Assembly: GCA_005656395.1 (NCBI GenBank)
Contig: SRSI01000066.1
Coordinates: forward strand, 248,001 to 312,000
Origin: Strongyloides papillosus
Taxonomy: Eukaryota > Nematoda > Chromadorea > Rhabditida > Strongyloididae
Direction: 5' to 3'
Length of the DNA stretch: 64,000 nucleotides
Below, one piece after another: positions 10,402 to 22,920 of this stretch (its first letter is position 1; every line of letters begins with the position of its first letter). The position numbers and the translations under genes were made by a program. The notes under the pieces are model-generated. The model saw only the letters and a program-made list of their open reading frames with translations, had not been told where the DNA came from and ran no database searches.

Positions 10402-12417
10402 TCTCGAACAGTTAGTAATAAATCTAATTAATTTATAGTTAATGGTTACAGGTAATATAACTTTTTTTATCATAAAATCAACTCACAAACATTATAAGTA
10501 ATGTCTCTTTCAAAACTTCGTTGTTAAAATGCACCAGATTTCTACAAATTTGTTAAAAATCCACTTTATTGATTCTGTAATGTAAATTAAATTTTAAATA
10601 TTTCAGATAAATAATTCATAGAAAAACAACATATCATAAAACAAACATTACAAAAATATATATTTAAAGACTTTTAGATATTTTAATCGACAGTTAATTT
10701 TAAATCATTAATAATAATAAAAACTCTTCTCAATAATATAACACAAACTATTTGAACTACAATAAATTTTATAGATAATATTTTGACATTTTAAAATAGA
10801 AATTGAAAATGTAAACGAGTTTTCATTATCTTATTTACTAAAAGTAAGCTCGTACCAATCTTTGTTAGTGTTGTACTAAAGAGTCTTTTACCTCAATAAT
10901 ATACACAAGGGTAATAATTTCGCACAAAAAATCTATCATTTAAACTAAATAAATATCTTAAACTATATATTTTAACAAACTATACTTTTAAAGAAATGAA
11001 AAGTACCATATTTTTAAAATATTAAATAAACTTTTAAGAGATAATTTACAAATTTCATGCAAAATATAATATATTATTAAATTTATGGGAAATAGTTGAA
11101 AAACGAAATTGAAAATGTGTTAAATATTATGATTAAGATAAAATATAGTAAAAAAATCCAAATATCGTTTCAAATGAATGCTCAATACATTGTATGTACA
11201 CAGGAAAATTTATTTGAGTCGCAAAATTGATAAAGGTAAATACAAATCATTCATAAATAAAAAGTAATACTATATTTATCATGTGATAAGAGTCAATTTT
11301 GATATGCAACTTACCTTTATAAGCACAAAATGAAATTTATAATGATATATCTACACAATATTACAGGAAAAAACGCCTACATTAAAATGAATAAAAGCTT
11401 TTTATTTTATTATAAAAGAGCAAATAAAATTTATAAGTTTTTGCAAAGTTTAATTTTTCAATAACATTCATTGATTTGAAGCTAGAGACTTTTTTCAATA
11501 ACGTAAATTATAGCTTAAAATTAAAATAAAATTTGGCGAAAGAGGACTAATGTAACTTAAATTTATGTAATTAGTTTTAATTAATTTCTAAATGGGTGTA
11601 GTTAAATCTTAACCAATTTTAAAAATGCTTTCATATTTAAACATAATAATAAAATAAAAAAGGGTAGATAAATATTTGAATTATTATACTTATTTACCAT
11701 TAATAAACTATATCAAAATAATACATAAAAATAAATGAAAAAATGTGTATCTACTTTTAATGAGAATTCCTGATAATGAAAATTACAACAAACTTGGAAA
11801 GATGTACATTCAATATTAAAATCGAAGAAAAGACGTGTTTTTGTTAGTAGTATTTTAATAAACGTATCTAAAAGGTTCCTAGCACATTTTTAATATAATA
11901 TTTTTATAACTACTTTTTTTCTTAATTTAATTTTATTTCTAAAGAAAAACTCAAAAATAAGAATTATTTTTACACATTCTTTTTACACACATCAAAAAAT
12001 TTTTTATGTCTAATTATGAAATATCTATTGAAAAATGGAAATAATTTATTAACTTTATTTTTGTATAGTAAAATTCTTTTTTAGTTAAAAGTAGTTTATA
12101 AAAATTAGCTAAAAAAATTTTAAAATTCTAATATATTATTTTTAATTTAAAAAATTATCAATTTAGTATTATTTGTTGACTGTTAATAACTTTTTTTTGC
12201 ACAAATTTAAGTTGTAAATATATATACGTATTTAAATTAGAAAATTAAAACATAATATTTTCGATAGTAAAAATGATTAGTGGATAGAAAAACACAGTAC
12301 CATTGAAGAATATTAATTTATTAAAACTTTTATACTCGATAAGTAACGGAAATTTGTTATTATGAGCTAATGTTTTTAAAATATAAATTTAATTATGATA
12401 TTTTTATAGGCGATGCA
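10402..12417. other. Divergent intergenic region between sym-3 and RABL6
   Basis: About 2 kb of AT-rich DNA between divergent genes, expected to hold both promoters. Its right end contains a TTTTTATAG acceptor-like string (12401-12409) eight bases before the RABL6 start. No ORF, tRNA or repeat family recognised. Confidence 0.5.
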
Positions 12418-14013
12418 ATGTTTAAAGTGTTGCGTCAAAAGCTGACTAAGGATGGAGATAACGGAATTTTTCAAGGAGACAAAAAGACCCCACATGGTGT
12501 TAAAAAGCTTGAAAAAGAACTTCAAAAAAGATATGCTAATGGTGTGAATTATAATATGAAAATTATTGTTAGAGGTGATAGAAATGTTGGAAAGTCAGCA
12601 TTGTTTAATAGATTACAAGGTAAACCGTTTAATGAAAAGTATGTTGCTACAGAAGAAATTCAGGTAACTAACATTGAATGGAATTATAAAAATACTGATC
12701 ACATAGTAAAAGTTGAAGTATGGGATGTGGTTGATGAAGGAAAAAAAAGAAAAGTTGTATCTGAAGATACTCCTAGTGGATTAAAATTATGTAATAATTC
12801 AACATTTGATACTATAGCTTGTGATGCATCAGTTATAGATGTCTATAAAAATACACATGGTGTTATATTTGTATTTGATATAACAAAAAATTGGACTTGG
12901 CAATATGTTCAAAGAGAATTGAGTAAAATTGATAAAAATATCCCTGTCCTAGTAATGGCTAATAAAAGTGATCTTGAGAGTGAACGAGTTATTGAAAATG
13001 AAACATGTGAATATTTTTTAAAAGAGCTTGGAAGAAGTAATGTTTTGTTTACAACATCATCTATGAAAACAGCGCATGGTTTACGATTTTTACATTCATT
13101 TTTCAATTTGCCTTTTCTACATCTTCAAAAAGATGTACTTGAAAAGAGTTTAAAACAAAATCAACATGAAATAGCACTCACTTATTTAGAATTGAATTCT
13201 TTTTATAAAGAAAGTAAGGAAGAACAAGTTAGTGATGATGATGATTTTGGAAATAATCATTGTCAAGTTGATAATAACAATATTACCAATGAAAGTGTTA
13301 ATAAATCAAATGAAAAATTTATAGTAAAAGAGATAGTATCTAGTGATGATGATGATGAATTAGAAGGAAATACAATGGTTGATATGTATGAAGATGATTT
13401 TGATAGTGCTGATGATTTTAATCAAACATTAAAGGTACCTATTGAAATACCAAAACCTAAAAATTGGGATAATTCAATAGATCTAATAGAAACATCTACG
13501 ATTTCTCAAAATCACGATAGTGCTTTATCTAATGAAGATTTATATAGAAAAAAAAATAATCATAGTGAGTCTAAGTTAAATGTTAGAAATCAAACAATAA
13601 AAACTTGTAAAAAAGATAAAATTAAAACTACAAAAAAGAAAAGTATTTCACCGCCAGAAATTTCGGATTTTGAAATAGATATTAAGGAAGAATGTAATAT
13701 AAATGAGAAACCGATAAAATATAATGATATAAGTAATAAAGTACAAAGCACAAATGGTACTTCTTTAAAAATATTAGAATTATTTACTAGTGATGAAGAT
13801 AAATTAACCAGTAGTATTAATGCCGACAGAAGAAAAAAATCTAAAAAAAATAAGAAAGAAAAAAAGACGAAGTGTCAAAATAACGGCAATACACATAATA
13901 AAGCAGAAAAGGGGGTCTTTAAATTAAATAAAACAAAGCAGGAAGATTTGCTTACTGAAGATTTCACAACTCCTATAAATAATGACATTTACAAAGAGTA
14001 TGATCCCATATAA
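12418..14013 (+). CDS. RABL6: RABL6-family Rab-like GTPase
   Basis: Intronless, 531 residues from the ATG at 12418. The ORF is open to 12370, but an acceptor-like TTTTTATAG at 12401-12409 and family alignment (MF-x-L-x-x-K) favour 12418. Domain order: short N-terminal segment, then a Ras-like G domain (about residues 47-235) with P-loop GDRNVGKS (53-60), a long EKYVATEEIQVTNIEWNYK segment, EVWDVVDEG in the switch II region, and NKSD as the guanine-specificity motif. The segment NMKIIVRGDRNVGKS and the block EIQVTNIEWNYKNTDHIVKVEVWDVVD are closely matched by human RABL6/Parf. The C-terminal half is acidic then Lys-rich and Ser-rich, probably disordered, and lacks a prenylation Cys motif, as in the family. 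Human RABL6 has a divergent G4 motif as I recall it, so the canonical NKSD here is notable. Vertebrate RABL6 is linked to cell proliferation and ARF/p53; the worm role is unknown. Confidence 0.9.
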   Translation: MFKVLRQKLTKDGDNGIFQGDKKTPHGVKKLEKELQKRYANGVNYNMKIIVRGDRNVGKSALFNRLQGKPFNEKYVATEEIQVTNIEWNYKNTDHIVKVEVWDVVDEGKKRKVVSEDTPSGLKLCNNSTFDTIACDASVIDVYKNTHGVIFVFDITKNWTWQYVQRELSKIDKNIPVLVMANKSDLESERVIENETCEYFLKELGRSNVLFTTSSMKTAHGLRFLHSFFNLPFLHLQKDVLEKSLKQNQHEIALTYLELNSFYKESKEEQVSDDDDFGNNHCQVDNNNITNESVNKSNEKFIVKEIVSSDDDDELEGNTMVDMYEDDFDSADDFNQTLKVPIEIPKPKNWDNSIDLIETSTISQNHDSALSNEDLYRKKNNHSESKLNVRNQTIKTCKKDKIKTTKKKSISPPEISDFEIDIKEECNINEKPIKYNDISNKVQSTNGTSLKILELFTSDEDKLTSSINADRRKKSKKNKKEKKTKCQNNGNTHNKAEKGVFKLNKTKQEDLLTEDFTTPINNDIYKEYDPI

Positions 14014-16131
14014 TTAATAATAAAAATTGATTACTAAATGACTTTAAAATAAAATGATCTCAATACTTCAAAAAATATACTTTACTTAATTAATGGATAT
14101 TTTTTCATAAAGCTAATATCACGATACATAAAAGTTATTAATTGTCCTTACTCTATTAAAAAGATACAATAAATATATCAAATTTTAATTTCTAAACCTA
14201 TTTTTTATTGTTACATTCAAAAAGATTATTTTTCGTAATTTAAAAGACTACAAATAGGTTACAGAGCAAAAGTGATGTCATTGTTAATTGGTATTTTAAT
14301 ATCTTGCAAATAATTTCTAATAAGAATATTTTTAAAACTATGTTATAGAAAAAAGTCATAATAAACATAACTTTTGTTTTCATGATTTACAACATGTACG
14401 TTTTCTGTAGTAATCAAATATTTTATCTTTTTTCAAAAGCTTTATAATTATTTTATATTTGTTATTCACAGGACACCATTTTTTATGATACTCAACGTCA
14501 ATATTTTAATGAAGTTTTAAAAAATATTTTCTTTCTAAATTACATTAATTTAAGTAATAACTTATTTTTGATTAAATGACATATATTTTTTATAATAAAA
14601 ATATTTGAGAAGTATCTACAAGATGTTAAATTATTTAAATAAGTTAAAATATCAAGAGTCAAGTTTTATATACATGCTAAGCAAATATAATACTCAGACA
14701 GATAGAAACTGTTTATATATTTCTTATAATTATTTAGCAATACATTTTAAAATTAGCATGTGTTTTTGCTTGCATTTTCAAAATAATAATATCCTAAAAG
14801 ATTATTTTTTAAAAAAGAAGTATTTAACAATCCTATATTTATCACTTAATAATTTTCTAACGTGATTATAAATTAATGTTATCTTTATAATTAATAATTA
14901 TAAACCAAATTTATATAATAATTCTCAGTCAGATTTATTTAAAGTAATGATATGGAACAGATAAAACATTTTAATTTTATTAATTATTTTACATACTCAA
15001 TCATAGTCATAAAACACATATAAAAAGTTTTTAATAAAAAATAAAATGTTTATTGGTATGCTTGAAAAATGCTATGTATAATTAAATTTTAGTAAAAATA
15101 AGTTTTTAATTTGAAATTTTTTTCCTCGAAATAATAACTTAGCAACCATTTTTGTTATATAACTTTTGAATTCTTGGTTTCCTACAACAAATTATAATTT
15201 TAATATTTCATTTTCGATGTGACAACTTTTTTATTCCGTTCAATGGTTATTATTTTGTACTTTGTACTATATCTCAATAAATTTTTTGCATCTTTCTTCG
15301 ATTGAAATAATCAATTTAACAAAAACTAGATATTCAATTGTGAAAATCTTTGCATTTATATAAATTTTAATTTAAAAATATTATCCACTTTCTCGAAAAA
15401 AATAAAATTGTATAATAAATGATACTAAGTTTTAAGTACATTTTATAATACTTATAGCAGAAAAATTTTATGTCTTAAATTAAATTATTTATAATTCGAT
15501 ATGTGTATATGTTTATTTTAGTTTTATTGTAATTGATTTTAACAAATAGTTAGTATTGTCATGTTTCAAATTGTAATGTCTGATGTTGTTTACAAATAAA
15601 ACAAAATAAAGTCAAATTATTTTGAAGAAATTTAGATTAAAATGATAACTTTTAAATTCGTTTTCCTACTATTATAATAGTTTTCAACAGCAAATTGTTG
15701 TTTGAAGAAAGTAACAATAATCACTAAACGTCACTAACGCCTCCTTAGTATTTGAGTAGAATTTCGGTTTTGAAGAAATTGAAAATTTATAGTCGTCTGT
15801 AGATAAAATTCTTTATTTTAATTTCAGTTTGTACCTAGTATCATCTTTAATATAACTAAATACGTAAAAAGTAAGGAATGGGCTATTTAACATTTTTCAA
15901 TTAAATGTAGATTGTATTACAAACCACTTTTATCCAACATATATATTTTAATAATAAATTATAGTTCTTATCAAAGTAGTGGTAAGTTTTCTCCTCTAAC
16001 AAGGGTGACTAATAAATATATTAATATTTAAAAAAGTAAGTTTATGAAGTAAGTAAAACTAAAATGTTATAAAATTTTGGATTATTATGTTAATCAATCA
16101 TCTAATATATAAAATAAATGTAATTTTATGT
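14014..16131. other. Convergent intergenic region, no gene supported
   Basis: About 2.1 kb of AT-rich DNA holding the 3' flanks of RABL6 (+) and the small secreted gene (-). A short ORF at 14605-14865 has Lys/Asn/Tyr/Ile-rich composition expected by chance at this base composition and is not called. Confidence 0.45.
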
Positions 16132-16711
16132 TTAAAAATTTATAAATATTATAAAATATAAAATACAAAATGGCAAATATATATATAGGTAATAATGTTT
16201 CGTTAAAAGGGAAATATTTGTTGGTAAAGCATTATTTTTAAAGTTGTTCTGGTCATCTTTTTCAATCGAACCAATTTTGTATATTTTAATATTTTTTAAA
16301 ATATCCTTTTGTGATTTTATGGAATTTTTGTTATCAATATCATATGAAATCTATAAGTTAAAAAATTGATAATGATGGAAAGTTTTAAAAGAAATTACGT
16401 TTAACATTTCGGCTATCCTATTCAATTTTTTTATATACTCATTTTCATTTCCCTCTGATTTGGCAAGTACATCAAATGCTTCTTTTATTTTTTCATCTCT
16501 CCTAGATATAATTGGCACCCAAGAAACATTTGGTATATTTTTATCTTAAAAATATTATATTATAGTTTAATATATTACAGGAAATTATAAGTTTTGTTAT
16601 TATTTATAAAAACTGTTATATCTTACCTTCATCATAATAGTCTTCTTCAACATATTTACATTCACTGTTATGAAACACCACAAATGTAACGACAAAAATT
16701 TGAAAATACAT
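16132..16711 (-). CDS. Novel small protein with signal peptide and hydrophobic C-terminus (three-exon model)
   Basis: Found by reading the minus strand, since no long ORF marks it. Proposed exons: 16711-16627, 16544-16399 and 16350-16132. The introns are 82 bp (GTAAGA...TTTAAG) and 48 bp (GTAATT...TTATAG). The product is 149 residues. Residues 1-16 form a signal-peptide-like run (MYFQIFVVTFVVFHNSEC) followed by an acidic, Tyr-rich segment. The middle is charged and helical-looking (RRDEKIKEAFDVLAKSEG, YIKKLNRIAEML). The end is strongly hydrophobic and aromatic (HYYLYIYLPFCILYFIIF) after a polar stretch, as in a GPI-attachment signal or a C-terminal membrane anchor. If intron 2 is retained, the reading frame stops after 11 codons within it. 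I recognise no family. All three exons share one frame with no stops, and GC content is higher than in the flanks. Confidence 0.6.
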
Positions 16712-19247
16712 TGTACAAATTTTTCTCTATGAATTCAATTTTTTTATATTTATAAATAGTTTGCAAGACATATATTCTAAAAACAAAAATTGTTTAACTC
16801 AATTTTTGCTTGATATGTGATACTTTTTTAGCTATAAATAAAAGATTATAAATATGCATTTAATATTATAAATGTTAATTTAAATCTATATTATTAGTTA
16901 TTTTTGGTGGTATGATTTTGCTTTATCACGATAGCTTAGAATTTTTATAGTTTTTAATTGAGTATTAATATAATTTCCTTAAATATAAGATATATGATGA
17001 TTTTAAACTATATAAATAACAAAAACAATAAATATCGGATATTTTATAATAGCATGTCAATTTATACTCGCTGGAAAAAATAAAGGAATTTCTAGTATAT
17101 TGTAAATATTGACCAAATTGGATGAATTTTTACATGCAATTTCAACAAACAGACAATGTAAATTTTTTTTATTTATTTATATAGTATTTTACTCTAAAAA
17201 TAAATTTTAATAAAGTTATACAATTTATGTCTCAAAAGAAAATCATTTTTAGATTATTTTTAAAAATAATGTAATTGATATGTCTTTTTGATGTAATGAT
17301 CATAAAATTTACTCAAAATTTTCTAATATTATTTAAATAAAAATTATACGATTGGGAATTGTTGAGTTGAAAGCGTTATTTGTTGTTTAAAAAAGAAAAA
17401 TAAGAAATTGTTATAGGATTAAAATTATCCAATAGGATATAACTAGTGAGAAAATAAATGATAGACTGAAATTTGATGAAAAATATAGCTTGGGCTCTAT
17501 TATATAGTAAAAGTTTAATTGATATATAAAATTATATTGACAATAGGTTTTGTGATAACAGTTAACCTAATTGCTCACAGTCGCAATGAACTTTTATTAT
17601 TGAAAGTTTACTCAATATTTTACCTATAATTAGTCACTAAATAAGGTATTGTGAATATTAGGAAATTAAAAGAATTATGCTATGTCTAATACTTTGCTTA
17701 ATATAATTTTTTTAATATATTAGCATTAATATGAATAATAAGTCAAAAGTTATTTAACTAAAATGATATACATCATTAAAATGTAAAAAATAAAGTTCTT
17801 CATTACATTTCTAATTTATTTATTAAAATTAAACTTATAGAAATGTTTACATATTCAATAAAATAGTCTAATGCAAATATAAAATATAAATATTTTAAAA
17901 ACATTAACTTTTATAAATGCTGTGTTTTTTATTTATTTGAAATATTTACTTAGGCAATAACTTAACATATTTAAGTATAATAAAAATTTATAAAATAAAC
18001 AATGACTACAGAAGTTTAAAATTTCCATTACTTTTAGATTATTATAACAAAACTAAAATTATAAACTATGAATTAATTTGTTATTTGGGTAAATTATTCT
18101 CTTTAAGGAAGTTTCAGACTTAATGGTAATGAGTGTGTGAAATATTTATTATGAGGAATCTCTTTTAATAATGTAATTTTCTATGATTTTTACTCTATCA
18201 TGGTTGTTATAAAGACTTTATTTTAACTATATAAATAAAATGCAGGATGACTCGAAGATTTGACCAGCTCATGTTTTATTTTATTTATAAAAGCTCGAAT
18301 TAATTCACGAAAATATGCCTTACAAAAATATTTCCCTATATATATTTCAAAAAAGGTAGAAGATATAAATTTTCACTTTTCATAAATATTCAATATAAGT
18401 GAAATATCTTGAGACATTTGATAATATGATTAATTAATGTGTAAAGTAAACTACTTCTTTAAAAGATAATCTAATTTTTTCAATATTTAAGGATAATTAA
18501 TCTATTCCTATAATATATAAATATTGTTCATCTTGAACATTGATAGTACTTTTACTTTGGGAAATGTAATTATAGTGGTCACATATTTGTTAATCATTCT
18601 ATAGATAGTATAAAAAATTATATACAAGATAAATGTTATTAAAACAGGTTAAATATTATTAAATAATCAAGAAAAAGGTAGATTAATTTGTTATTATAAT
18701 ATTAAGGAATTAATTTTCATACTTTTTTAGTAGATGAAGAAAAAGTAAAATAATGTTTTTTGATTTCTCAAATATATAAATATTAAACTATAAAATCAAA
18801 TATTTCAGGAAGCAAGATGGTTTAATTTATTACTTCTTTTTCGATTAAGTGAAATTCTAACTTTTTTTTAAAGTAAAATAAATCTTAATTAATTACATCT
18901 GGTTAAGTTAATGTGTCTTTCTTTTTACGGTTTATTTTTAAAATATTAAAATTAACTTTATATAATTTTTTATTTTAACAAAATGCATCAATTTGATATT
19001 ATATTATTTGTTCAGTAATTTCATTTGTAATTTTTATTAAAACAAATTATATCTTTCGTTAACATATGAAAATCATTTATAAAACAACCTTTACAATCGA
19101 TTGTAAAATACTTTGTATGTATTTGGAACATTCTTATTTTGTCTTACTTTATAAAGTAATCTTGCAAAGAAGCTTGAGAAGTATACATTTAGTAATAATA
19201 AATAAAAAAAATTTATTTAGAAGAATACAGATATATTGTCGATAATT
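16712..19247. other. Divergent intergenic region, no gene supported
   Basis: About 2.5 kb of AT-rich DNA between the minus-strand secreted gene and the plus-strand RMD gene; probable promoter DNA for both. I see no ORF, RNA gene or repeat family. Acceptor-like TTTAG and ACAG strings occur near 19219 and 19230, just 5' of the RMD start codon. Confidence 0.45.
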
Positions 19248-22200
19248 ATGAGTAATAATTTTTTGACTGCGCATCCATTTCTATCAATTGCAGTTGCTAC
19301 TTTTGGTTTTGGAGCAATTCAAGTTGCTTTTGTGTATTTTATTGTGGAAAAGGATAATAAAAAGCGGCACTCAGAACTACTTCATGAAATCAGTTATTTA
19401 AAGTATGTCTATTTCATCAGTAAATAATATGAATTTTCAGTAACGAAATTTTATCAATAAAGGAAGAGATAATTCAATTAAACAAACAACTATTTAAAAA
19501 TAAAAAAAATGTGACATTTTATGAGGATTTAAATGAAAATACCACAAAAAGAAATACTTGTAGTTCATCCAGTAGTATTATTTCTGACACACTTTATTTA
19601 GATGCTAGTGAAAAGTAAGAAAAACCACTTTTTATAATATCTATATTCTATAGTTTCAGAGATTTTATAATTGATCATAATATTAATAAAAGTGATCACA
19701 TTTTGGAAACGATTTGTGTTGTAAGTTTATTATTGTATTTAAAAAGGTCTAAGAGAATTTTTCTTCCATTATTTTCGTTGTAAACTTTTTAAAAAGTTTG
19801 AATATCTCAAAAATCAAATATTTTTTCCAACATTTTACTTTTATTAGATAAAAAAATAGTTTTATTACGCAGCATTGTGATATTTATTACTTGTTTACTA
19901 TTAACTAACAACATTTTATTTTACGAATAATATTATGATACTTAACAAATATCAAATAATTAAAATCTTTTTAATTTTTATCAAGTGTTATGCTTTTAAA
20001 TCATGCTTTATTTTTCTCTTATTTTAAAATTCAACATAGCATTTTATTTATTAAATAAGTTATTACTTAAAAGACTTTTAGATTTATTTGATAGATGATC
20101 TATGTTAATTAAACATATTTATAATTATTGGAAAAGTTACAATCTTTTTAATCTAACTGCCTTTTTATTTTCAATGCCTTTTTATACCTTTTTCAGTAAT
20201 CCTCTACGACTTTACTTTTCTTGTTTCCAAGGTTATCTTAAAACTGATTTTTAAAATAAAACAAGATGCTTTTTGTAAACTTATGTAGCAAAGAATGAAA
20301 ACTTTACATGACTATCTGCTTTTAAACATTTTTATTATATTATAAAATTTTTGTTACTTGCTTTTAAACAATGAATGATTTATAAACATAAGCTGACTGT
20401 GACCTAAAAAATGTTGTTAAACATTTGTCATGAGTATAATGTTTGCTGTTTTTTATTACAAGTTCTATTATTTGATATTTATTATATTAGGCGAACGTTG
20501 GGAAAATTTTTATACTTGACAAAAATCCAACTACTTTTACATATAAATCCAAAAAAACAAATTTGTTTGAGAAATAATTTTATGGAATAAATATACAATT
20601 TCTTAAAGATGTTAAATCCTCAATGAATAATTATTTATATTTTTCATCAGGGTCTTTATAAAATCTATTTTTTTTGTATTCCCATCTCAAAATTTTCATT
20701 TATCCATTTTATAAAATATGTTGATAAATTCTGTGAAAATAATATGAGTTTTTTTTTATAATATTTAATTGTGATTTTATATAAATTTGTTTGTTAACAA
20801 TATCTCACATATATTTTTAATCAGCTATATATTGTTTAATTTCAAACTTTAACATTTTCACAACATTTTATATTTCTCTCTTTAATTCAATTTATATTTC
20901 ACATTTAACTATTTCTTTAAATCTCGAGACAATCTTTTTTCCCAACTTATATATGATTTAGAAATTAATTTTATTAATTTTTCATTTTAGAAACAAAAAA
21001 AATTTTTTTTGTAAATAAAAGTATTATTATACTTCAACTCTAAAACTATATACCAGTTATTGTTTGAAACTGTTATAAACATTAAGGTATTTATTTATAA
21101 AAATAATACAACTTTATTTAGTATTACAATAATTATTTTTACTCTACATTGTGAATATCTATTACAGTTTAACTTTATTTAAAAAATCTGATTTAAAAAC
21201 TTTATCTTATATTGAATAATCTAAATTAGCAAGTTCTTTAATTAATGAGTACAAATACGTAACGTTATTGTCAATTAAACATATTATTATCTGATTTTTT
21301 GATAATAACTACCTGCTAACTTTGTTTCAATCGAAACGTATTCTACTCATATTTGAAACTATAATTGTCTATACTTTTACCATCTTTAACTAATAATCAT
21401 ATTATATATAATGCGACGTAAAAGCCAACACTCTATTGTTATTTCTTAACATCATCTATTTTCCACTCCATTGTTCAACTATTATCTTTAAAAATACAGA
21501 TCTTTATGACTATGTAAATTCTTATGATAACAAAATCAAATAACACTATCGCTTTTCAATCATTTTTTCCCTTGATTTTACATTTCAAATTACTATATAA
21601 AATGTAAATACCTTTTTAAATTTTATATAAGCTATTACTTTGATAATCATCTTACCAATTTTTTGATGAAAATTTTTTCGATGATTAAGTTTTACAACTC
21701 ATCTTAGAATATATCAATTTTTTTATTAAAAATATTCGAAGGTATATACAAGTAATTTTAGTTCATTTTAGACTTAGAAGTGTTTTTAAATTTCCCTCAA
21801 AGATGGCAAGTTAAAATATAATTTTTCCACTTTAATTTATTTTAATATTCTTTTTTCTACAGGACTTTACTACTATTGATAATCAACTCGAAAACAATGA
21901 AAATTTAGCTGCTTACAATGCCTTGAAAGCTCTTTATGACGAATCCACTGAAAACAAGAGTAATATTGAATTATTATGGAGATTATGTCGTGCCTGTTAT
22001 CAAAGAGGTTCTGAGTTTGCAGCTAAAGATTCAAAGAGAAAAGAACTCATGTTTGAAGGAAAAAAGTATGGTGAAGACGCTGTTAAGATTGATGATAAAA
22101 ATCTTAATGTGCTAAAGTGGGCTGCTGCTTGTACTGGGGATTCTACAAATTATATGGGAACAAAAGAAAAGATTGAGACTGGAAATTACTTCAAGGTAAA

Positions 22201-22606
22201 CATAATAATTGTGTACTAAATATATGTTAATATTTAGGAGTTACTTGATAAAGCTCTTGCAATTGATGATTCCGAGTATACACTTCTTTATATGCGTGGA
22301 AGATTCTGCTATTCTGTTGCTTCACTTTCCTGGATTGAACGTAAAGCAGCTTCAGCCTTCTATGCAACTCCTCCTTCTGCTACTTACGAAGATGCTCTCC
22401 TTGATTTCCTTAAAGTTGAAGAAATTAAAAAAGGAGAATGGTTGGAAAATCTCTTATATATTGGACGTTGTTACTATCAAATTAATGATAAATCATCTTC
22501 TCTAAAATATCTCAAGATGGCTCTTGAATGTCCAAATAGTAAGGGAGAAGCAGAAAAGGATATGTTAAATGAAGTTCAAGCTTTAATAAAAAAGTGTTCT
22601 AAGTAG
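19248..22606 (+). CDS. Membrane-anchored RMD/RMDN family protein (RMDN3/PTPIP51-like)
   Basis: Five exons: 19248-19402, 19441-19614, 19654-19720, 21863-22195 and 22238-22606. All junctions are in frame, giving 365 residues. Three introns are only 38-42 bp, but the third (19721-21862) is about 2.1 kb. The N-terminus has one hydrophobic segment (about residues 9-33, FLSIAVATFGFGAIQVAFVYFIV) followed by basic and coiled-coil-like sequence with a Ser-rich stretch. From about residue 133 the TPR-like RMDN domain begins, with family hallmarks ELLWRLCRACYQRG, LNVLKWAAACTGD and LLYMRGRFCYSVASLSWIERKAA. The arrangement (N-terminal TM, linker, TPR domain) is that of vertebrate RMDN3/PTPIP51, an outer mitochondrial membrane protein that tethers mitochondria to ER. 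C. elegans RMD proteins were described as microtubule-associated. The next gene, 315 bp downstream on the same strand, is a soluble paralogue. Confidence 0.88.
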
Positions 22607-22920
22607 GAGGCAAAGATCTCACCTATTAAGTTACTCTAAGTGACGACTTTAATTTTATTTTACCTATAAATAATTAATTGAAATATATTATTATTTTGTG
22701 GTTATACATTTATTAAAAAATTCTTATAACAATTTTGTAATACACAGGTGGTTTCTAGTATATAAATTTTTCTATCATATAATCTTTTTTTGTATAAATT
22801 ATTTAAATTACTTAAAATTTGTATATTACATAGACGTATTAAATATAAATAATGGAAAAATCATAATAGAGACGTAATTATATTTAAAAATATATTTCCC
22901 TTTCATTAAATAGTTGTATT
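22607..22920. other. Short spacer between two RMD paralogues
   Basis: 314 bases of AT-rich sequence between two same-strand paralogues. It holds the 3'UTR of the first gene and the 5' region of the second. An operon is possible but not demonstrated; an acceptor-like AAATAG lies just before the second start. Confidence 0.4.

Noticed and set aside
14605..14865. 86-codon plus-strand ORF
   Set aside because: Asn/Lys/Tyr/Ile-rich translation as expected by chance in AT-rich DNA, with no domain, splice context or GC elevation.
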